From: Streptomyces tendae
Lineage (GTDB): Bacteria > Actinomycetota > Actinomycetes > Streptomycetales > Streptomycetaceae
Assembly: GCF_008632955.1 (NCBI RefSeq)
Contig: NZ_CP043959.1
Location: 558,001-622,000 of the forward strand
Length of the DNA stretch: 64,000 nt
Direction: 5' to 3'
Shown: in pieces, positions 1-7,495 of the stretch
Position numbering within the stretch: the stretch's first letter is position 1
Layout of the letters: every line of letters begins with the position of its first letter
The notes under the pieces: model-generated
Databases searched by the model: none
Told to the model about the DNA's origin: nothing
What the model saw: the letters and a program-made list of their open reading frames with translations, nothing else
Made by a program: the position numbers and the translations under genes

Positions 1-255
1 AAGATAGAGCACCATCCCGTTTGCTCTGCTGGCTTTTCTTGCCGCCTTTCTCAGTTGCTTGAAGAGTTCCATTCGTACTTTGCTTACGTCATCCCTGGGG
101 AGATCTTTCGGGAGCTGATCGATGGATCTGTCAACGAGAGTCAGAATCGATTCGTTCACGACCTCCTCATGGAGGTCAACTTTCCCCCACCCGGGCGGGA
201 GTACCAGGTTGAAGCCGGTGGGCACTGGCGATCGCGTCAAGCTCTGTTCAGTCAC
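1..255 (-). CDS. Conserved hypothetical protein, 3' end cut off by window edge
   Basis: Only the first 85 codons lie in the window. The GTG start at 255 overlaps the stop of the upstream membrane-protein gene by 8 bp, which suggests translational coupling. Residues 14-24 (GFNLVLPPGWG) followed by a charged helical stretch and a YL motif align by eye with the start of the protein encoded at 16605-17216 (YQLLLPDGWF), so the two are paralogues at the same relative place in two cassettes. No enzyme motif is visible. I infer a cytoplasmic accessory protein of a WXG100/T7SS-type cassette; the function is unknown. Bases are noticeably AT-richer than in most of the window. Confidence 0.72.
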   Translation of the reverse strand, partial: MTEQSLTRSPVPTGFNLVLPPGWGKVDLHEEVVNESILTLVDRSIDQLPKDLPRDDVSKVRMELFKQLRKAARKASRANGMVLYL

Positions 256-628
256 GACGGAGTCTCTCTGTCATCCATGCCCCAAGGGCGAGCAGGGGGA
301 TCAAGGGAGCTGCAAAGACGCCTGCCCAGACTCCGGTTACCCAAGCGGCCAGAAAGAGGCCGGGTGAGTAAATGAAAACTTCCGTAAGGCCTTCAGGGCG
401 TCGGGACGGAATCGGATGCCTGAGGAAAAGCGCTAGCAGAGTCAGGATGGCTGCACCCACAATGATGCGCTGAACCCAGTAGACGGCATCCTTCAAAGAG
501 GGTGGAAGAGCCCCTGCGATCATCACCAGGAAGATGGAGGAAACTCCAATGATGAGACATAGCTTCGCCAGCGCGGTCGGCCCCCCACCCCGCTGGCCGT
601 AGCCCAGGGTTCGTCGGTTTGAACTCAT
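248..628 (-). CDS. Small integral membrane protein of secretion cassette
   Basis: A 126-residue protein with an ATG start at 628. Three to four hydrophobic segments are visible: about residues 19-42, 49-68, and a long stretch 83-118 that may be two helices. The N terminus and the last ten residues are basic, which favours cytoplasmic ends. It sits 22 bp downstream of the T7SS-signal protein gene and overlaps the next gene by 8 bp, so it is in the same operon. In the paralogous plus-strand cassette this slot holds a much larger 438-residue membrane protein, so the slot is variable. No family is recognised; it could be a membrane-bound immunity or assembly protein, but nothing proves that. Confidence 0.7.
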   Translation of the reverse strand: MSSNRRTLGYGQRGGGPTALAKLCLIIGVSSIFLVMIAGALPPSLKDAVYWVQRIIVGAAILTLLALFLRHPIPSRRPEGLTEVFIYSPGLFLAAWVTGVWAGVFAAPLIPLLALGAWMTERLRRD

Positions 629-650
629 GACGCTTCTTCCTTGCGTTCAG

Positions 651-1988
651 CTACCAATGAGTGTCCTCTGGCAGCTTTCCGGTTTCACCCTTGAAGTTCT
701 CGTAAGTCTCATTGAACGGTTTGCCCGGAAAAACAGGGCTTTCGCCGAGCGCCTTGTCGGCGACATCTGCGGTCGCGCCCGTAACTGCGGTACCCACCGC
801 AACCTTGTAGTAGGTCTCCGACCTTTCCGCAACTGCAGCGGCGTCGGGAAAAGTTTCAGCGTTCCGGCGGATGCCGTTGATGAGGGATCGGGCCTCAGCA
901 TCCCCGAACCCCAGTTGCTCAAGGTGGCTGGGACGCAAAGGCGTTTCGTCGGCAACGCGCCCAGCGTTCTGGGATATCTCCTTCCGCATGCGGTTCATCG
1001 TCTGACGTCCGAACTCCCGGAGGCCGTCATCGCTGGTCGTAGCCATAACGCGAGTGATCTCGTTTCGCACAGACCTGTTCACGCGCAGTGCTTCTTTCAG
1101 CCGCTGTCTCCGCTGCTCCTTGGCGGCTGTTTTGACGGCCTTGCTCGCTGTCTTTAGCTTGACGAGCATCTTCGTGCCCGCAGCAAAGGCAACCAGTCCG
1201 ACGCAGTCCATCAGCACTTCCGTCAGACTTGCTTCCCCGGCAAGGAAAAGGACGAAACGGGATGCTGCGATGAAAATGGAAAGTCCGACGGCAAGCCCCG
1301 CGATAAAGGGCCCGATAATAGGGATGAAGGCAAGGAATGGTGCAAGCGTGCCTAGGACAGAGGCCGCCCAGCCTAGAGCGTCGAGGACCCACTTGATCCT
1401 ATCGATGTTGTCATGAATCCATCCTTTGATGTCGTCCCAGAAGCTGTCCTCGATGATGTCGTCAATTTCGTCACGGATCTTGCTGGCGTAGTGCGCTGCG
1501 CGATCGTCCCGGTCACCCGTGATGCCGCTGAGCTTGACCCGGTACTCATGGAGCGGGTCACCTTCAGTTTCACTAGCTGAAGACTGTGGCGTGCCTTCTG
1601 CGTTCGCTTCCTCTTTGGTTTTCTCGGCTTTGAGTCGCTCCTGCTCTTTTTTCGCGGTTGTGAGGATCTTGTCGGCATCTTCCTGGAATTGCTCGAGCTC
1701 GGTGGCCCATTTGTTCAAATGGACTTGAACTCGTTCGTAGCGACTCGCGACTTCGCGAAAATGTTTTTCGAGTACTTCAGATTCATCGCGTAGTTTACCT
1801 GCGTACTTTCCCTTTAGTTCGTCGTCATTCTTGATCTTGCGTAGGCGCTCGGCTTGGTCTCGGAGAGTGGTTGCCACGCTCTTCATGTGCGTGACCTCGT
1901 CGCGGATCTCCTCCGGATCTCCCGGAACAGGATCGGACTCGGCGAGCGGATGCCAGTCTCGAGGGCGCGGTTTCGAGGAAGTGCTCAC
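651..1988 (-). CDS. Large protein with N-terminal T7SS-type signal region and hydrophobic centre
   Basis: A 445-residue protein. Near residues 16-24 it has SDPVPGDPE, the opening of the putative T7SS secretion-signal region found in many Streptomyces effector-like proteins. Long charged helices and a predicted coiled coil follow (about 30-140, including KDD/KGKYAGKL). A very hydrophobic segment lies at about 205-265 (two to three helices with P-I-I-G-P-F), then a basic stretch RQRLKEALR and a tail of about 90 residues. The same order is seen in the 475-residue protein at 13868-15295. Its ATG overlaps the WXG-like gene stop by 4 bp. I infer a secreted or membrane-inserted effector-like protein partnered by the WXG-like protein. 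No toxin domain is recognised in the C-terminal tail. GC content is low for the genome. Confidence 0.75.
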   Translation of the reverse strand: MSTSSKPRPRDWHPLAESDPVPGDPEEIRDEVTHMKSVATTLRDQAERLRKIKNDDELKGKYAGKLRDESEVLEKHFREVASRYERVQVHLNKWATELEQFQEDADKILTTAKKEQERLKAEKTKEEANAEGTPQSSASETEGDPLHEYRVKLSGITGDRDDRAAHYASKIRDEIDDIIEDSFWDDIKGWIHDNIDRIKWVLDALGWAASVLGTLAPFLAFIPIIGPFIAGLAVGLSIFIAASRFVLFLAGEASLTEVLMDCVGLVAFAAGTKMLVKLKTASKAVKTAAKEQRRQRLKEALRVNRSVRNEITRVMATTSDDGLREFGRQTMNRMRKEISQNAGRVADETPLRPSHLEQLGFGDAEARSLINGIRRNAETFPDAAAVAERSETYYKVAVGTAVTGATADVADKALGESPVFPGKPFNETYENFKGETGKLPEDTHW

Positions 1989-2290
1989 TTGCCCTTCCTT
2001 GCCTTTCTCAGTTCCTTCGCGAGGGCGGCGTCAGTCCCAGTGAAGCCGTTGATGGTGTTGGTTACGAGCTTCCCTACGCTGCTTACACTTTCGAGCATTT
2101 TCCCGCGATAGTCGTCCCAGTTATCCGCGAATTTACCCATTGCGTCGCTTATCTCGCTGCTACCCCAGTAGGGGCGCATGTCGTCCTTCCTGTTTCCTAC
2201 GTCCTTCAGATCCTTCTGGATCTTGCTCAGGGCGGACTCCGATTCAACAAGAAGGTCGACGTTGACAATGAGATTTGAATCGCCTGCCAT
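1985..2290 (-). CDS. WXG100-like helical protein
   Basis: A 101-residue, cysteine-free, largely helical protein. The motif DAMGKFADNWDDYR at about residues 49-62 corresponds to DALSDFESNWEDGR in the protein at 18449 and DAFDTFAGNWKIHR in that at 13542, which defines a family of three WXG100-like proteins in this window. The tryptophan sits in NW rather than a canonical W-x-G turn, with a WGS just upstream. Proteins of this size usually form helical hairpins and pair with T7SS substrates; the 4-bp overlap with the T7SS-signal gene downstream fits that role. The ATG at 2290 is 59 bp after the secreted-protein gene. Partnership with the downstream protein is inference. Confidence 0.78.
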   Translation of the reverse strand: MAGDSNLIVNVDLLVESESALSKIQKDLKDVGNRKDDMRPYWGSSEISDAMGKFADNWDDYRGKMLESVSSVGKLVTNTINGFTGTDAALAKELRKARKGK

Positions 2291-2349
2291 GGCTCTACTG
2301 GTCTCCAGAGAAGGATGTCACTGGTGTGGTGCCTCGGTACTGAGAACGC

Positions 2350-3429
2350 CTAGCGATTGACGGACTGGATCTCCTGAACGGTGACCGCCTGACCGTTGGC
2401 GAAGCTGCCGTCGGGGAGGTCGCCGCCGGTGCTGCCGGTGCCGGTCCATGAGATGTCCCAGGTGATCGTGGCCTGGAGGTTGTAGGTGCCGTCGCCCGAT
2501 GAGCGGAGGTACTTGATGCCGCAGGGCGGGGTCCGGTCTGCCTTGCCTCTCGCGTACGGCTTTCCGATCGAGCCGTCATCGGTGATGGTGCACTCGCCCG
2601 AGGCGGGGTAGGTCATGGCGTCGTCGGTGCCGGGATCGAGGGTCAGTGAGACCGGCGTTGCCGTCGTCGTGGCCTGAATGTTGAAGCCCGGCACGTTGAG
2701 AGCCGCCGTCGCCTGCACCTCGTCGAACACGGCCTTGTCCAACCATGCCCAGGTGGGCAGGTTCACCTTGGTGGTCTGCTCCGGAGCGAGGCTGACCTCG
2801 GTGTCGGGCAGCTCCATGTGCTGGTAGGCCAGGGCCGCGAGGATCTCGGGACTGATCGCCTGCTCGTACTGCGGAGGCGGTGCTTCTCCGTTCTCCACCC
2901 AGAAGGGGAGGTCGTTGCAGGAGCCGCGCTTCAGCACATCGGGTTCGTTCGGATTCTCGACGCCGGCCCAGAACATGCCCTCGCCGTCCTTGTCGACGTT
3001 GTAATCCTTGTAGCCGGGGGTGTCGGTCCAGCCGTAGTCGTCCTCGTAGTGGCGCTTCAGCTCGGTGAGCGCCGCGCCGGCGGTGCCGCCGATGCCAGGA
3101 GTTTTTATCTGGCGCTCGATGTCCGCAGACATCTTCTTCTTGAAGTCCTTGGCTCCGAGGTACGGGGCGTACCAGCAGGCCGGTGGCGTCCAGTTGACGT
3201 CTGAGGACCTCACGTTGCCTGTGCCGCCGTTCGCGGCCACGGAACCGGAGTACGTGATGCGGGCGGCGGCGTAGATGCCGGTTTCGTCTCCACCACCGGT
3301 TTGCTCGGTGCTGGCTCCTTTGCCGGATCCCACTGGCTTTGCGGCGTAGGCCGCTTCACTGAAAGCGATGACGCTGAGAGCCAGGGTGAGCGCCGTGACA
3401 CCGACAGACGTGCGACGCGTCTTCCTCAC
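2350..3429 (-). CDS. Secreted protein of unknown function
   Basis: About 359 residues. I chose the GTG at 3429 because it gives a GTGA overlap with the stop of the lipoprotein gene upstream and places a basic start (VRKTRRTS) directly before a hydrophobic signal sequence ending in AYA-AK; the frame is open further upstream but inside the neighbour. The mature part is rich in Asp, Gly, Pro and Thr, with WTPPACWYAPYLGAKDF near residues 72-88 and a C terminus ending QEIQSVNR. The same ending, QEIQSVNH, is found in a decayed copy at 18883. It probably acts outside the cell. No catalytic motif is recognised; a role in the secretion cassette is inferred from operon position only. Confidence 0.8.
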   Translation of the reverse strand: MRKTRRTSVGVTALTLALSVIAFSEAAYAAKPVGSGKGASTEQTGGGDETGIYAAARITYSGSVAANGGTGNVRSSDVNWTPPACWYAPYLGAKDFKKKMSADIERQIKTPGIGGTAGAALTELKRHYEDDYGWTDTPGYKDYNVDKDGEGMFWAGVENPNEPDVLKRGSCNDLPFWVENGEAPPPQYEQAISPEILAALAYQHMELPDTEVSLAPEQTTKVNLPTWAWLDKAVFDEVQATAALNVPGFNIQATTTATPVSLTLDPGTDDAMTYPASGECTITDDGSIGKPYARGKADRTPPCGIKYLRSSGDGTYNLQATITWDISWTGTGSTGGDLPDGSFANGQAVTVQEIQSVNR

Positions 3430-4094
3430 TGGCACTTCGCCGCCTTCGTCTCGACGAAGACCTTCGATGCCTGCCATAGCGTGTCAGAAGTGGGGAGCTT
3501 GACCATGATGAGCTTGTAGTAGTCGAAGTCCTCGATGCTTGGCCTGGTCGTGAGGACCTTTCCCGTCTTCACTTCCTTGCCGAAGAACTTGCCGGAGTCG
3601 GCGCAGAAGGCCACCTCCACCGACGTGCCGTCCCCGGCGGACCGGGTGGTGGCGTCGTAGTGGCGCAGGGTGCCGGTCGCGGTCCAGCCGCCGTCGATCC
3701 AGGCGTTGACCTGAGTCTGTGCGTAATGCAGCCCCTCGCCTGTCGCGTAGGCGACGACACCCGCGTCCTTGGCAGTGCGCTTGTCGACGCCACGGTAGAT
3801 GGCCCGGAAGAAGTTGGCGGCGTCATCCATGGCGGCCGCCTCGTTCTCGTTCTCAGGCTCGTCCCAGTCGAAGACCAAGTTGACGTCCTTGGGCAGGGAC
3901 AGATCCACGCCGTCCGGCTTCTCCTCCTGAGGCGCTCCCGGCTCGGCGGACTTGGTCGGTTCCTCAGGCTGCCGGCTTGCCCCGACGACCTTGTCGTTGT
4001 CGGCGGGCTCATCGTCCCCGCCCCCGCAGGCCGTGAGGAGCAGGGCTGTCGCGGCGGCGAACGCGGCGGCGGTGGGCAAGGTGCGGCGCTTCAC
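3426..4094 (-). CDS. Lipoprotein of secretion cassette
   Basis: About 222 residues. The GTG at 4094 follows a GGGGAG ribosome-binding site and starts VKRRTLPT, a hydrophobic stretch and the lipobox LLTACGGG, so the mature protein should be lipid-anchored at the Cys near residue 22. The frame is open upstream to 4460 but that part reads as non-coding. After an acidic, Pro-rich linker (about 25-70) comes a compact domain with FFRAIYRGVD, YATGEGLHYAQTQV and VAFCADSGKFFG. This arrangement resembles small secreted lipoproteins encoded next to the DVNW-type secreted proteins in actinomycetes, but I recognise no named family. Its stop overlaps the secreted-protein start, indicating coupling. Confidence 0.78.
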   Translation of the reverse strand: MKRRTLPTAAAFAAATALLLTACGGGDDEPADNDKVVGASRQPEEPTKSAEPGAPQEEKPDGVDLSLPKDVNLVFDWDEPENENEAAAMDDAANFFRAIYRGVDKRTAKDAGVVAYATGEGLHYAQTQVNAWIDGGWTATGTLRHYDATTRSAGDGTSVEVAFCADSGKFFGKEVKTGKVLTTRPSIEDFDYYKLIMVKLPTSDTLWQASKVFVETKAAKCQ

Positions 4095-4456
4095 AGTGAC
4101 TCCCCGTGAGACAGATGTGCAGTCGAGAGCAATGACGGTATCGGTGCGGTTTCCGGTTTCGCCAGGGCGAAGGGTCCCGCGAACGGTGCGTTTCCGGCGG
4201 GCCGGGGCTGAATGGGAGCGATCGGGGCGTACGACGAAGGCGTGCAGGTCATGTCGCTCAAACCGTCCCTGACGAGATCTCAGTGTGAGCGACTCAACCA
4301 GGCCGTGCAGCCGTCTTTTTCCCAATGCCAGTGCGAAGACGGCGGGTGGCGGCGGCCACGAATGCCGCGACCCCGTGGGGTGCTCCGGTGCGCTCCGCCA
4401 GGCGGGTGGAGTTGGAAGCAGGCGGGGTGCGTGGCGTGACGGTGAGCAACACGTGC
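4095..4456. other. Gene-free stretch upstream of lipoprotein gene
   Basis: About 360 bp between two minus-strand genes. Reading frames stay open here, but their codon pattern does not look coding and no start with a good ribosome-binding site fits. It should hold the promoter for the 3426-4094 lipoprotein and the genes below it. I could not pick one -35/-10 pair with confidence. Confidence 0.4.
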
Positions 4457-5173
4457 TCATCCCAGCTTCGCGTTCTGCGCCTCCACCACCGTTGTCGGCA
4501 GCTTCGCTTCGCTCGGGCGGGCGTTGGCGATGGCCAGGCCGTTGGCGGAGAAGTAGACGCCCACGACGTCGCCGGCGCGGACGACCTGGGTGTGGAGGGT
4601 GTGGGACACACCCTGGTACGACATCGTGGCCGTGAAGCCGGCGGTCTCGTCGCCGGCCGGGGTGGTCTCCTCCGCCGCGACGGAGTCGTACACGCTGCTG
4701 CCGTTGTCGCCCTCAGCCGTGAAGCCGTCGCCGCAAGCGGCCACGGCCTTCTTCACGTCCGCCAGGACGGCCTGTGCCTTGCCGGGCGCGTACGTGGTGA
4801 GCGTGATGTACGTGTGTGCGCCGGTCAGGCCCTCGGACTCCGAGTTCAGGACCCGCGTGAGGTCCGCCTGCGGTTCACCGAGCGGCAGTTGGTTCAGCGC
4901 GAGTGCCAGCGGTGCACAGGCCGGCTTGTCCGACGACAGGTCCGACGACGACTTGGCGATGGCGAACTCGTCGTCGTACTCCTGCAGCGTGAACCCCTTC
5001 ACCTCGGCAGGGGTGACCATCAGCCCCACCAGACGTTCGGCGGGCGCGGGCTGCTCGGTGCGGGTCGCGGAGGGCCGGGGTTCGCCGGTGGAATTGTCGG
5101 ACTCCCCGCCTCCGCCGCACGCCGCGAGTGCGGCGAGGCAGAGCAGGGTCAGGGCATGGGTAGAACGGTTCAC
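4457..5173 (-). CDS. Lipoprotein, 238 residues
   Basis: Starts ATG at 5173 with MNRSTHALTLL, a hydrophobic segment and the lipobox LAALAACGGGG (Cys near residue 19), followed by a Ser/Thr/Pro-rich linker and a globular domain of about 180 residues with PAEVKGFTLQEYDDEF and a C-terminal VVGVYFSANGLAIA segment. This layout is common among actinobacterial surface lipoproteins that bind wall or membrane components, but no specific family is recognised. It lies 46 bp downstream of the membrane-protein gene at 5220-6149 and 360 bp upstream of the next lipoprotein gene, so it may be co-transcribed with the former. There are two internal Cys residues (one in PACAPLAL, one in AACGDGF) that could form a disulfide outside the membrane. 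Confidence 0.82.
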   Translation of the reverse strand: MNRSTHALTLLCLAALAACGGGGESDNSTGEPRPSATRTEQPAPAERLVGLMVTPAEVKGFTLQEYDDEFAIAKSSSDLSSDKPACAPLALALNQLPLGEPQADLTRVLNSESEGLTGAHTYITLTTYAPGKAQAVLADVKKAVAACGDGFTAEGDNGSSVYDSVAAEETTPAGDETAGFTATMSYQGVSHTLHTQVVRAGDVVGVYFSANGLAIANARPSEAKLPTTVVEAQNAKLG

Positions 5174-5219
5174 GGTGGGGGGCTCCTCTTAAGCCTGAGT
5201 GGGGGGATGACGAGCGATG

Positions 5220-6149
5220 TCAGTCGTCGAGCAGCGCGCGTAGCTGAGGAGACAGGTCCGGGGTGTCCGCGCCCGCTGCCCGGGCCGCGACCACCGCTCT
5301 GGCGTACGCCTCCGCCTCCGTCCGCAGGCCCGCCTTCTCGGTCCCCTGGCGGTGGCCCTTGACCCAGACGACGACGGCGAGGGGGACCAGCGCCAGTGCG
5401 GCAAGACCGAGCGGCGTGCCCGAGGACACTGCCACGGCGGCGCCGATCACACCGGCGAGCAGCAGTAGGCAGCCCACCTCGTCGTGCCAGCCGCCCTCGT
5501 CGGCGATGCGCTCGTACGCCGCCACCGCGTCCGGTTTCGGCGGCACCGTGGCAACCGGAGGCATGCCGGTGCGTTCGTCCGAGGCGCCACTAGAGGCATC
5601 ACCAGGTGCGTCACCAGGTGCGTCCGGCGCATCCGCCCGCTCAACCGGCGCGTACCTCGGTATCGGCGCGGCGCCCTTGCCTCCTCCGCCCTGCCTGCGG
5701 CCCTCCAGCCACGGCGGCACGTGGGCCGGCTCGACGCCGTGTGCCCGGGCGAGGCCCAGGACCTCCCGGTAGCCCGCCAGTTCCGTGTGCAGCAGGGCGC
5801 GCTTCCAGCGGACGTGGACCAAGGTGAGGCACGCCACCGCCACGATCAGCAGCGGGCCCGCAGGGGCGTAGGCCAGCAGCGGGTTGTCGGCCATGGCCGG
5901 GACCATGTGACCCACGAACGGCCACATCACGCCCGTCACCAGGGCGGTCCCGCCGATCCAGCCGACGGGGCCGCGGCTCGCCCCGTCCACGGCGCGCCGG
6001 TGCCGTAGGAGCAGCTCGCTCAGCACTGCGTCGTCCGTGTAGTCGACGCCGGTGCGCCCACTCACCACGCGCACCTTTTCCAGCAGGCGCGGGTTCGCCG
6101 TCATTGCCGCGCCTTCCAGCGGCGGCGTCACCGCCCGTGTCCCCGTCAT
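5220..6149 (-). CDS. Membrane protein with four transmembrane segments and a long cytoplasmic loop
   Basis: About 309 residues from the ATG at 6149. A second ATG at 6104 is preceded by GGAAGG and is an equally good start. The protein has two hydrophobic hairpins, about residues 64-110 and 226-265, separated by a loop of about 110 residues rich in Gly, Ala, Pro and Asp and containing short D-A-P-G-D repeats. The C terminus is an Ala-rich helix. No catalytic motif is present. It is the first gene of the minus-strand block and is divergent from the Tad pilus operon, so the 590-bp gap must hold both promoters. Function unknown. Confidence 0.75.
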   Translation of the reverse strand: MTGTRAVTPPLEGAAMTANPRLLEKVRVVSGRTGVDYTDDAVLSELLLRHRRAVDGASRGPVGWIGGTALVTGVMWPFVGHMVPAMADNPLLAYAPAGPLLIVAVACLTLVHVRWKRALLHTELAGYREVLGLARAHGVEPAHVPPWLEGRRQGGGGKGAAPIPRYAPVERADAPDAPGDAPGDASSGASDERTGMPPVATVPPKPDAVAAYERIADEGGWHDEVGCLLLLAGVIGAAVAVSSGTPLGLAALALVPLAVVVWVKGHRQGTEKAGLRTEAEAYARAVVAARAAGADTPDLSPQLRALLDD

Positions 6150-6484
6150 CGTCGAAGCTCCCCGTTTCCCCGCTCTTCCCCGTACATCCAGCCCCCGGCG
6201 GCCTCCGCCAATGCCGAACCGATACCGATACCGACTATCGATGCCGACGCCGGGACCGGTACGTCCGGCGCTCGATTGTGTGACATCCGTCGCTTTCGGC
6301 TACCGAGTGGTCACTGTGGCGGAGCACGATCATGGCACGTGCCTCCGACAGTCCTCGTGAGCGGTTCGTGGGGGAGAGGTGTGCGCTGAGTGAGGAAGCG
6401 GCTCAGCTGCCGGGGCGGCATGCACAGTTGGGGATTCGCGTCCGCACAGCGGAAGTACCGTCTCACCGGCCGCTGCCAACTGGG

Positions 6485-6514
6485 TTGTTCAACGCTGAAA
6501 TTGCAGCTGAACAA
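6485..6514. repeat. Inverted repeat upstream of Tad operon
   Basis: The arms TTGTTCA (6485-6491) and TGAACAA (6508-6514) are exact inverses, and inside them GCTG/CAGC can also pair, giving a near-continuous hairpin with a small bulge. The centre is markedly AT-richer than its surroundings. It lies about 75-105 bp upstream of the promoter candidate, so it is more likely an operator for a dimeric regulator than a transcript leader structure. No regulator is identified. Confidence 0.55.
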
Positions 6515-6588
6515 CGGTGTGTGCGGCGAGCCGGGAGTGGTCGCTTCCGTCTTGAGGGGCGTATGCGTGGCTGATACGGTGCGATGGC

Positions 6589-6617
6589 TTGACACTCACT
6601 TACGCGTTGGCTATCCG
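6589..6617 (+). promoter_or_regulatory. Probable housekeeping-type promoter of Tad operon
   Basis: A perfect -35 box TTGACA at 6589-6594 is followed after 17 bp by TATCCG at 6612-6617, a fair -10 box for a Streptomyces vegetative promoter. Transcription would start near 6624 and leave an untranslated leader of about 115 nt before the GTG at 6741. Inferred from sequence alone. Confidence 0.5.
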
Positions 6618-6740
6618 CCCGGATCGGAGCGGGTACGTCCGACGCGTCCCGCATGTCCACGCGCGAGCCGACACGGGTGAAGTGTCCGCAATTACAAGGA
6701 ACTTGGCAGACATCATCTTGGGTGTACGGGGAGCGGCTGC

Positions 6741-7478
6741 GTGAAGATCCAGGAGCGTACGGGGGCGGGCGCGGGTCGTTCCGCGGCTCCGGCTCAACCG
6801 CCGGTCGGTGACCGGCTTCCCACTCCGCCCCGCGAGCGCAAGCCGGCCCTCGCCGCGCTGGCCGTGCTGCTGATCCTGGTGGGTGCGCTCGGCGCCACCA
6901 TGCTCGTGCTGCAGGCCGGTGACCGGATCGAGGTCGTCAAGATCACCGAGGAGATCCCGGCCGGACAGGCGGTCACCGACAGCAACACCACGTCGGTGAT
7001 GGTCGCCGAGGACCCGGGCATCCACTACGTCAAGTACTCGCAGCTCGGCGCCCTGAAGAAGCTGAAGGCCGTCACCACCATCCCGGGCGGTGTGGTCGCC
7101 GTCGGCGAGATGTTCGGCGAGGAGGCCAAGGTCCCGGACGGGAAGGCCCTCGTCGGCCTGTCCCTCAAGGAGGGCCAGTATCCGGCCGGTCTGAAGTCGG
7201 GCTCGACGGTGGCCGCCTACCGGGTCGGCGGGACCTCGCGGTCCGGGTCGGGCGGTGAGGGCGACAGCGGTTCCTCGGGCTCCTCCGGCTCCTCCGGCGG
7301 CGACTCCGTGATCGTGGACAAGGCGGTCGTGGACTACGTCCAGGACGCCAAGGGCGACGACCTCGTCAGCAGCAGCAACCGGCCCGTGACGCTCCTCGTC
7401 GACAGCGCGCAGGCCGCGGCGCTCACCCAGGCCGCCTCCAACGGCGAGGTGGCGCTCGTCCTCGTTCCTGGCAACTAG
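6741..7478 (+). CDS. cpaB: RcpC/CpaB-like Flp pilus assembly protein (SAF domain)
   Basis: A 245-residue protein starting at GTG 6741. It has a cytoplasmic Pro-rich N terminus, one membrane anchor at about residues 36-57 (LAALAVLLILVGALGATM), then a SAF-type domain starting VVKITEEIPAGQAVT, the hallmark of CpaB/RcpC proteins, which sit in the envelope at the base of the Tad pilus. A Ser/Gly-rich linker (about 170-188, GSSGSSGSSGG) separates a C-terminal segment ending VALVLVPGN. The position first in a tadZ-tadA-tadB-tadC-flp-tadE order is the normal place. Actinobacteria lack an outer membrane, so the secretin link known in Gram-negatives cannot apply; its exact job here is inferred. Confidence 0.85.
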   Translation: MKIQERTGAGAGRSAAPAQPPVGDRLPTPPRERKPALAALAVLLILVGALGATMLVLQAGDRIEVVKITEEIPAGQAVTDSNTTSVMVAEDPGIHYVKYSQLGALKKLKAVTTIPGGVVAVGEMFGEEAKVPDGKALVGLSLKEGQYPAGLKSGSTVAAYRVGGTSRSGSGGEGDSGSSGSSGSSGGDSVIVDKAVVDYVQDAKGDDLVSSSNRPVTLLVDSAQAAALTQAASNGEVALVLVPGN

Positions 7479-7495
7479 AAGGCGGCACCCCACCC

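Larger units (their letters stand above)
6150..6740. other. Divergent control region between secretion cassette and Tad operon
   Basis: About 590 bp without a convincing gene. It contains the promoter candidate at 6589-6617 and the inverted repeat at 6485-6514, described separately. Two short plus-strand frames (6332-6574 and 6390-6680) are open here but lack a good ribosome-binding site and typical codon bias. The left part, next to 6149, should carry the promoter for the minus-strand block, but I cannot point to it. Confidence 0.5.

Noticed and set aside
55..375. Plus-strand open frame at the left edge
   Set aside because: The minus strand at 1-255 matches a paralogue at 16605-17216 in protein, so the plus frame is its shadow.
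6332..6680. Two small plus-strand frames upstream of the Tad operon
   Set aside because: No good ribosome-binding site, poor codon pattern, and one contains the inverted repeat and promoter candidate; kept as non-coding.
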